From DASUAS01 sp963841415 (lineage in GTDB: Bacteria; Actinomycetota; Acidimicrobiia; IMCC26256; DASPTH01): a stretch of 64,000 nt of DNA. The notes beneath the pieces are model-generated. The model was not told the DNA's origin. It worked only from the letters and a program-made list of their open reading frames with translations, and ran no database searches. Positions within the stretch are counted from its first letter, which is position 1. The number at the start of each line of letters is the position of its first letter. Location: the NCBI GenBank assembly GCA_963841415.1, contig CAWJCN010000005.1:150741-214740 (forward strand), written 5' to 3'. This document shows positions 58,488-64,000 of this stretch, piece after piece. Made by a program: the position numbers and the translations under genes.

Positions 58488-59537
58488 GTGATTCGACTCG
58501 CTCAGCTCTACACGGGGAACGTGGGATCCGAGATCGTGCGCAGATGCGCCGACCACCCGCACCTCGAGCTCGTCGCCGTGATGGTCCACACCGACGACAA
58601 GGCTGGAACCGATTCCGGGACGCTCGTCGGCGCCGAGCCGAACGGTGTCGTCACCACTCAGAGCCTCGACGAGGTGATCGCGGCGCGCCCCGACGCCGCG
58701 ATCCACTCCGGGATGCTCTACGACGTGGAGCTCATCATCACGCTGCTGCGCGCGGGCGTCAACGTGTACACCGGGATCGGCGGCTTCTACCTCCCAGGCA
58801 CACCCGAGTTCGACGTCATCGACGCGGCCGGGCGCGCCGGCAACGCGTCGTTCACCGCCGGCGGCAACATCCCCGGCCTCATCAGTGACGTCTTCCCGCT
58901 CTTTCTCACCGGTTACACGGGCCGGATCCGCCAGATCCGCGCCCGGCAGGCCAACGACGTGTCGACGTACCCGTCGGGCCCGCAGATCCAGTCGCTCGGG
59001 ATTGGCAAGGAGATCGCCGCCGACCCCGAGCTGGTAGAGATGATCGACGTCGGGTTCGTCGCGGGAATCCGGCAGTCGGCCAACATGGTCGCCGACGGCC
59101 TCGGCGTGAAGTGCACCGACTGCGTGCTCGCCGAGAAGCGGGTCGTCCTTGCGGAGGAGGACACCGTGCTCCCGAGCTCGGGGTTGCTCGTGGCGGCAGG
59201 CACCGTCGCCGGCATCGAGTGGACGTGGGCTGCGACGGCCGACGACCGGGAGTTCTTGCGGGTCACCAACCAACAGACCGCTGCTCTCGGCCTCGGGCCG
59301 GGCTGGCGCGACCGCTCTGAGGACCCCTCCTGGACGGTCGAGATCGATGGCGAGCCGCCGATCGTCGCGACGTTCGGGTGGCCGGCGGGATTCCAAACTG
59401 GCGAGTCGACGTTCCTGCTCAACGTGTCGCGCGCGATGAACACGATCCCGCGCCTTGTCGCGGCGAGTCCCGGTTACGTGTCTGTCCTCGACTTCCCGGC
59501 CGTTGCGGCGGGCGATGGCCTTGCCCGCGTGGGATGA
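58488..59537 (+). CDS. DapB-like NAD(P)H oxidoreductase (diaminopentanoate-dehydrogenase group)
   Basis: 349 residues. N-terminal Rossmann strand VIRLAQLYTGNVGSEIVRR, then ELVAVMVHTDDKAGTD and PDAAIHSGMLYDVELI, characteristic of the dihydrodipicolinate reductase-like family that includes 2,4-diaminopentanoate dehydrogenase. The GGNIPGLISDVFPLFL segment is the domain junction. GTG 58488 follows GAGGGGA. It diverges from the SDR/PanC-like/DapA-like run and is likely co-regulated; the pairing of DapA-like and DapB-like folds outside lysine synthesis is notable. Confidence 0.82.
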   Translation: MIRLAQLYTGNVGSEIVRRCADHPHLELVAVMVHTDDKAGTDSGTLVGAEPNGVVTTQSLDEVIAARPDAAIHSGMLYDVELIITLLRAGVNVYTGIGGFYLPGTPEFDVIDAAGRAGNASFTAGGNIPGLISDVFPLFLTGYTGRIRQIRARQANDVSTYPSGPQIQSLGIGKEIAADPELVEMIDVGFVAGIRQSANMVADGLGVKCTDCVLAEKRVVLAEEDTVLPSSGLLVAAGTVAGIEWTWAATADDREFLRVTNQQTAALGLGPGWRDRSEDPSWTVEIDGEPPIVATFGWPAGFQTGESTFLLNVSRAMNTIPRLVAASPGYVSVLDFPAVAAGDGLARVG

Positions 59538-59582
59538 CCGATTCTGGATGTGCATCCCGCGGCCATTGTTGGTGAGGAGAGG

Positions 59583-61228
59583 GTGACGGTCGTCAGTCGA
59601 GTGGCGGGAAGGCTCCTGCGGTTGCCGCGACCGATCGCGAGAGAAGTAATGGTGGAGCGGGCCCTGACCGTTGTGATGCCTGACGGGGTCGCGCTGCTCA
59701 CTGACCACTGGGTTCCCAAGGCGCCGGGGCGAGACGGGGGTGACGACCGGCCGACAGTTCTCATCCGCACGCCTTACGGGCGGAAGTCGCAGGAGCTCTT
59801 TGCCCGGCTGCTCGCGGAGCGCGCGGTTCCACGTCGTGGTACAGAGCTGCCGCGGCACGTTCGGCTCGGAGGGCACCTGGGAACCGTTCCGTCACGAAGC
59901 GGTCGACGGCCACGCCACCCTCACTTGGATACTCGAGCAATCGTGGTGCAACGGCACGATCGTGACGTTGGGTGGCAGCTACGCCGGACTGACCCAATGG
60001 GCCGTCGCCGCCGACCCGCCGCCGCAACTGCGGGCCATGGCGCTCTCCATCACCGCGGCGAACGTTCGCGACAGCTTCGTGTACCCCGGTGGTGCGTTCG
60101 GGCTCGAGTCCGCCCTCACGTGGCTCCATCAGCTCGAACACCAGGAGCGCGGCACCCTGCGCGCGCTCTGGAACATGGCGCGCGCTCACCATGCTCTGAA
60201 GCCGGCGTGCACCGCACTTCCGCTCGCGGGCACCGACAGAGTTGCAGTTGGCCGAACGGTCGCGTTCTACCAGGACTGGCTCGAGCACGACCGCGCGGGT
60301 GACCCGTGGTGGGACGTCGTCGACTTCACCCGTGACTTCAGCCAGGTCCCGCCCGCCACCATCCTGACGGGCTGGTACGACATGTTCCTTCCTGCGCAGC
60401 TCGACGACTTCGTTGCACTGCGGGCCGCGGGCCGAGACGTCAGGCTCACCATCGGCCCGTGGACGCACACGAGTCCCGCGATCATGGGAGCGCACCTACG
60501 CGGACGCGCTCGACTGGTACGAGGACGTGCTGTCCGACGCGAGTACGCGCCGCTCGCGCGTTCGCCTCTTCGTCATGGGCGACAAGCGTTGGCTCGACCT
60601 GCCGGACTGGCCACCTCCAGCCGACACCCAGCAGTGGCACCTCTGCGGCGACGGCACGCTCGCGATCGAAGGTCCGATCGTGCCCCGACCGCGCAGCTAT
60701 TCCTACGATCCGGCCGATCCGAGTCCGGCAATCGGCGGCGCCGCGTTGACCTTCCGCACGAGCGGACCGAGGAATCAGCGAGCACGCGAGACGCGCCCGG
60801 ACGTGCTCACCTACACCAGCGCATCGCTCGCTCGGAACCTCACGGTGATCGGTGCGCCCTCGGCGGTTCTCCACCTCAGATCCGACACCGAGCACTTCGA
60901 TGTGTTCGTGCGATTGTGCGACGTCGCTCCCAACGGTCGGTCCACCAACCTCAGCGACGGGTTCCTGCGTGTGCGTTCAGAGGGCGCGATCCGGGACGTC
61001 GACGGCGTGTTCAACGTACGAGTGTCGATGTCGCCGACAGCCAACACGTTCAAGGCCGGACACCGGCTGCGGGTGCAAGTGTCGGGGAGCGCCCATCCCC
61101 GCTTCGCCCGCAACCCGGGGACCGGCGAGCGCCTGGCAACCGCGACGACACTGCGTGGCTCACGCCATGAGATCCTCGACGATCTCGATCACTCGTCGAT
61201 GCTCGATCTCCCGGTCATCACGTCGTGA
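59583..61228 (+). pseudogene. CocE/NonD-family hydrolase, two frame breaks
   Basis: Acyl/peptidyl esterase of the X-Pro dipeptidyl-peptidase family. GTG 59583 has GGAGAGG upstream. Frame 1 runs to LLAERA (about 59820), frame 2 continues FHVVVQSCRGTFGS with nucleophile Ser in LGGSYAGLTQW, Asp in GWYDMFLPAQ and His in GPWTHTSPAIM, and frame 3 (from about 60490) holds the C-terminal jelly roll (YADALDWYEDVL to LDLPVITS). Both breaks are +1, and removing two bases makes the length a multiple of three. All catalytic residues survive across the frames. Confidence 0.8.
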
Positions 61229-61564
61229 AGGAAGTCGAGTCAGCGGCGTACGAGGACGACCCCGGCCAGCCCGAACAGCGACCTTCCTGCACGCCAATAT
61301 CGCTCGCGAGCCCAAGGTCGCGCCCATGAGCTGACTCTCCGAGGCGAACCACCGGACGCGACGAGGATCCCACTCGCGGCGGCTGTGTCGCCCGCCAGCC
61401 GCATGGGACCACTTGGGTGGGTTGAGCGCCAGGAGCATGGGACCACCCCAGCGCCAGTGATGGGACCACCCCGCCGCCAGTGATGGGACCACTTGGGATC
61501 CACCGTCGTCGGTCTCGCTGACGGTCCAGTTGTCGCCGTCTGGTCAGCGAGCCGGAGGGCGGCG

Positions 61565-63133
61565 ATGGCGTTCAGGGAGGTCCGAGTGTTCGAGGTTCGA
61601 GAGGTGCTGCGGCTGTGGCTGGCCGGCGAGGGTGTCCGGGCGACGGAACGGCTGGTTGGCTTCGACCGCAAGACGATCCGCCGCTACGTGGACGCCGCGA
61701 TTGATGCCGGGCTGGTTCGCGCTGGCGGTGATGAGCAACTGACCGACGAGTTCATCGGGCTGGTGGTCGAGGCGGTGCGCCCACACCGGCTCGACGGTCA
61801 CGGTGAGGCGTGGCGACTGTTGGTGGCGCATCACGACGAGATCGTGGTGTGGGTGGCGGGTGATCTCACCGCGGTGAAGATGTCCGAGCTGCTCGCCCGG
61901 CGTGGGGTCGAGATCCCGTGCCGGACGGTGCAGCGTTACGTGGCCGAGGTGTGCGGCCGCACCCGTGGCCGGGGCCCGACGGTCCGGGTCAACGACGGCG
62001 AGCCGGGCGACGAGTGCCAGATCGACTTCGGCCGGATGGGTCTGCTCTTCGATCCGGCGACCGGGCGTGACCGCGTCGTGCACGCGTTGATCTTCACCGC
62101 GGTGTTCAGCCGGCACTGCTTCGTGTGGCTCACGCATCGCCAGACCACCGACGCGGTGATCGCGGGCTGCGAAGCGGCGTGGGCGTTCTTCGGTGGTGTG
62201 TTCAAGACGTTGATTCCCGACAACATGTCAGCAATCGTTGACGGCGCCGACGCGCTTGCGCCCCGGTTGAATCAGGCGTTCGTCGAGTATGCGCAGGCCC
62301 GCGGGTTCCTCACCGACCCGGCCAGGGTCCGGTCCCCGCAGGACAAGCCCCGCGTCGAACGCCAGGTGCAGTTCGTGCGCGGCTCGTTCTTCGCGGGTGA
62401 GACCTTCATCGATCTCGCCGACGCGCAACGCCGCGCAGAGGTGTGGTGTCGGGAGCGGGCCGGGCTGCGGGTGCACGGCACGACCCAACAGCGACCCGTC
62501 GAGGTGTTCACCGCCGACGAGCAGCCGCACCTCTTGCCCGCACCGACCGGCGTCTATGACGTGCCGATCTACGCGACGGCGAAGGTGCATCGTGATCATC
62601 ACATCGAGGTGGCCCGGTCGCTCTACTCAGTCCCCGGCGCGCTCATCGGTGCTCGGGTCGAGGTGCGCGCCGACCAGGCTCTGGTGCGAATCTTCCATCG
62701 GGGCCTGCTGGTCAAGGTCCATCCCCGCCAAGAACCCGGCCATCGCTCGACGGACCCCGACGACCTGCCGTCACACAAGACCGTCTACGCGATGCGCGAC
62801 CTCGACAAGTTGCAGCGCAGGGCAGCCGAGCACGGTCCCAACGTCGGCGCGTACGCGGCGGCGCTGCTGAACATCCCGTTGCCGTGGACGAAGATGCGAC
62901 AGGTCTACGCGCTGTTGGGGCTCGTGAAAAAGTGGGGCCCCGAACGCGTCGATGCCGCGTGCGCGTCGGCGCTCGAGCACGAGACGGTCAACGTCGGGCT
63001 CATCGGCCGGATGCTCGAACGCGCCACCGAGGACACGATCATCGAGTCGTCACTGCCCGCCACGGTCATCGCCGGCCGGTTCGCTCGCGACCCCGACCAC
63101 TTCGCCGTCCGCGCCCAGGGCGGTGCGCGATGA
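61565..63133 (+). CDS. istA: IS21 transposase IstA
   Basis: 522 residues from ATG 61565. N-terminal helix-turn-helix with LVGFDRKTIRRYVDAAID, then a DDE integrase core: QIDFGRMG (Asp), IPDNMSAI (Asp) and KPRVERQVQ (Glu). A Mu-transposase-like C-terminal beta domain follows (VHRDHHIEVARSLYSVPGAL). Stop overlaps the istB start by ATGA. Confidence 0.95.
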   Translation: MAFREVRVFEVREVLRLWLAGEGVRATERLVGFDRKTIRRYVDAAIDAGLVRAGGDEQLTDEFIGLVVEAVRPHRLDGHGEAWRLLVAHHDEIVVWVAGDLTAVKMSELLARRGVEIPCRTVQRYVAEVCGRTRGRGPTVRVNDGEPGDECQIDFGRMGLLFDPATGRDRVVHALIFTAVFSRHCFVWLTHRQTTDAVIAGCEAAWAFFGGVFKTLIPDNMSAIVDGADALAPRLNQAFVEYAQARGFLTDPARVRSPQDKPRVERQVQFVRGSFFAGETFIDLADAQRRAEVWCRERAGLRVHGTTQQRPVEVFTADEQPHLLPAPTGVYDVPIYATAKVHRDHHIEVARSLYSVPGALIGARVEVRADQALVRIFHRGLLVKVHPRQEPGHRSTDPDDLPSHKTVYAMRDLDKLQRRAAEHGPNVGAYAAALLNIPLPWTKMRQVYALLGLVKKWGPERVDAACASALEHETVNVGLIGRMLERATEDTIIESSLPATVIAGRFARDPDHFAVRAQGGAR

Positions 63134-63939
63134 ACACGCCGACCGTCACACCCGAGCTGCGCGCCCTGCTACGCCGAGTGAAGCTCGGCCGCTGCCTCGA
63201 CACGCTCCCCGAACGCCTCGCGCTGGCCCGGACCGGCGGGCTCGGTCACGCCGAGTTCCTCGAACTCGTCCTCGCCGACGAAGTCACCCGACGCGAGACC
63301 ACCAGCGCGGACCGTCGCGCCCGGACCGCGGGCCTCGAGCCGACGATGACCCTCGACCGTTGGGACGACACCACCAAGATCACCTACGACCACGCCATCT
63401 GGAACGAGCTGTGCTCACTGCGCTTCGTCGACTCCGGCCACAACGCGGTGATCATGGGACCGGTCGGGGTCGGCAAGACCTTCCTCGCCACCGCGCTCGG
63501 CCACGCCGCCATCCGGCGCCGCTACAGCGTGCACTTCGAACGCTGCGACCGGCTCCTCAAACGACTCCGCGCGTCGCGCCTCGACAACAGCCACGAGGTC
63601 GAGATACGCAAACTGCTGCGCGTCGATCTGCTCGTCATCGACGACTTCGCCCTCCAACCCCTCGACGCACTCGACACCGCGGATGTCTACGAGCTCATCG
63701 TCGAACGCCACCGCGCCGCTGCGACCGTCATCACCTCGAACCGCGAACCGATCGAGTGGCTCGCCCTCATGGCCGACCCGCTCCTCGCACAATCCGCGAT
63801 CGACCGGCTCCAATCCGCCGCCCACGAACTTGTTCTCGACGGCGAGTCCTACCGGCAACGCCAGAAGCCCGGCGTCACCACCAACGACGCGCTTGACCCG
63901 ACACCACCGACCCCGCGATCATCACGCCGCCGACGATGA
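63130..63939 (+). CDS. istB: IS21 helper ATPase IstB
   Basis: 269 residues. Walker A MGPVGVGKTFLATALGH, Walker B LLVIDDFALQPLD, sensor VITSNREP and the AAA+ lid ending RLQSAAHELVLDGESYR. IstB assembles on target DNA and delivers it to IstA. ATG 63130 within the istA stop. Confidence 0.95.
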   Translation: MNTPTVTPELRALLRRVKLGRCLDTLPERLALARTGGLGHAEFLELVLADEVTRRETTSADRRARTAGLEPTMTLDRWDDTTKITYDHAIWNELCSLRFVDSGHNAVIMGPVGVGKTFLATALGHAAIRRRYSVHFERCDRLLKRLRASRLDNSHEVEIRKLLRVDLLVIDDFALQPLDALDTADVYELIVERHRAAATVITSNREPIEWLALMADPLLAQSAIDRLQSAAHELVLDGESYRQRQKPGVTTNDALDPTPPTPRSSRRRR

Positions 63940-64000
63940 CACCCCGACGAAGTGGTCCCATGCCACTGACGCTCAGGTGGTCCCATCGAGCTGGCGCACG

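Larger units (their letters stand above)
61386..64000 (+). mobile_element. IS21-family insertion sequence, right tip beyond the window
   Basis: Left tip TGTCGCCCGCCAGCCG, then four ATGGGACCAC sub-repeats (61403, 61437, 61460, 61483) acting as transposase-binding sites, istA and istB in ATGA overlap, and two inverse copies GTGGTCCCAT at 63952 and 63977. The last bases (CGAGCTGGCGCACG) mirror the left tip, so the true end should lie about three bases outside the window. Target-site duplication cannot be seen. Confidence 0.9.

Noticed and set aside
61403..61492. The four ATGGGACCAC units as a CRISPR-like or regulatory array
   Set aside because: They sit at the end of an IS21-family element with inverse copies at the other end, so they are transposase-binding sub-repeats.
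1..64000. CRISPR arrays or rRNA genes
   Set aside because: No regularly spaced identical repeats with unique spacers and no rRNA-like conserved segments were found on reading through.

Overview
The window is very GC-rich DNA with many GTG starts, tightly packed operons (ATGA/GTGA overlaps) and gene families typical of soil or aquatic Actinobacteria: Hsa-type steroid/aromatic catabolism, F420/PPOX-type small proteins and TetR/IclR regulators. The lineage is inferred, not proven; an acidimicrobial or mycobacterial-type actinobacterium, possibly from a metagenome assembly, fits best. There is no complete tRNA, rRNA or CRISPR array. All functions were read from motifs and recalled families, without database searches.

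Layout. (1) 0-4.3 kb: a CopC-CopD copper protein (runs off the left edge), diverging from an ECF sigma factor, its membrane anti-sigma partner, a lipoprotein cytochrome c and an unknown exported membrane protein. (2) 4.4-18.4 kb: an aromatic/steroid-type meta-cleavage cluster. HsaA-like hydroxylase, HsaD (frameshifted), HsaE, acylating acetaldehyde dehydrogenase, hydroxy-oxovalerate aldolase, an IclR regulator, a sulfatase, an SDR, an HsaC-like extradiol dioxygenase and an ABC solute-binding protein lie on the minus strand, with a second sulfatase diverging. The natural reading is desulfation of a sulfated phenol or steroid, hydroxylation to a catechol, ring cleavage and processing to central metabolites. 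(3) 18.4-29.4 kb: the most unusual part, two divergent arms. One arm holds a TIR-TM-beta-propeller protein, an S53 (sedolisin) protease, a zinc-ribbon multi-pass membrane protein and a SLATT-type two-TM protein. The other holds a two-TM/TrkA/RyR protein, a second SLATT-like protein and a TRPM-type SLOG protein. This looks like a nucleotide-signal-driven membrane conflict or stress system. (4) 29.5-32.5 kb: two hotdog thioesterases, MmcQ/YjbR and PPOX proteins, relics of a GH15 glycosidase and a tyrosine recombinase, and an IS21-family relic. (5) 32.7-39.8 kb: a probable operon with a cytochrome b/molybdopterin oxidoreductase, a small membrane protein, a methyltransferase, a FAD disulfide reductase, a Cys-rich radical SAM enzyme (tetraether-synthase-like) and a second methyltransferase. 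(6) 40.0-52.2 kb: an integrase N-terminal relic and a truncated gene, followed by two 78-79 bp direct repeats (hairpin plus tRNA-3'-end-like sequence). These bracket about 11 kb of catabolic genes: two paralogous amidohydrolases, an N-acyl-D-amino-acid-hydrolase-like gene (frameshifted), ADH, ALDH, SDR, Rieske oxygenase, NTF2-like proteins and TetR. (7) 52.6-61.2 kb: an alpha/beta hydrolase, a second ABC solute-binding protein, and a cluster of DapA-like, TetR, divergent PanC-like, SDR and DapB-like proteins that suggests an uncharacterised pathway, then a CocE/NonD hydrolase pseudogene. (8) 61.4-64 kb: a nearly complete IS21-family element (istA/istB) whose right tip falls just past the window.

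Several otherwise well-conserved genes carry single-base frame breaks (around 14.38, 23.67, 44.47, 59.82 and 60.49 kb). Either the strain is decaying these pathways or the assembly contains indel errors; raw reads would decide.
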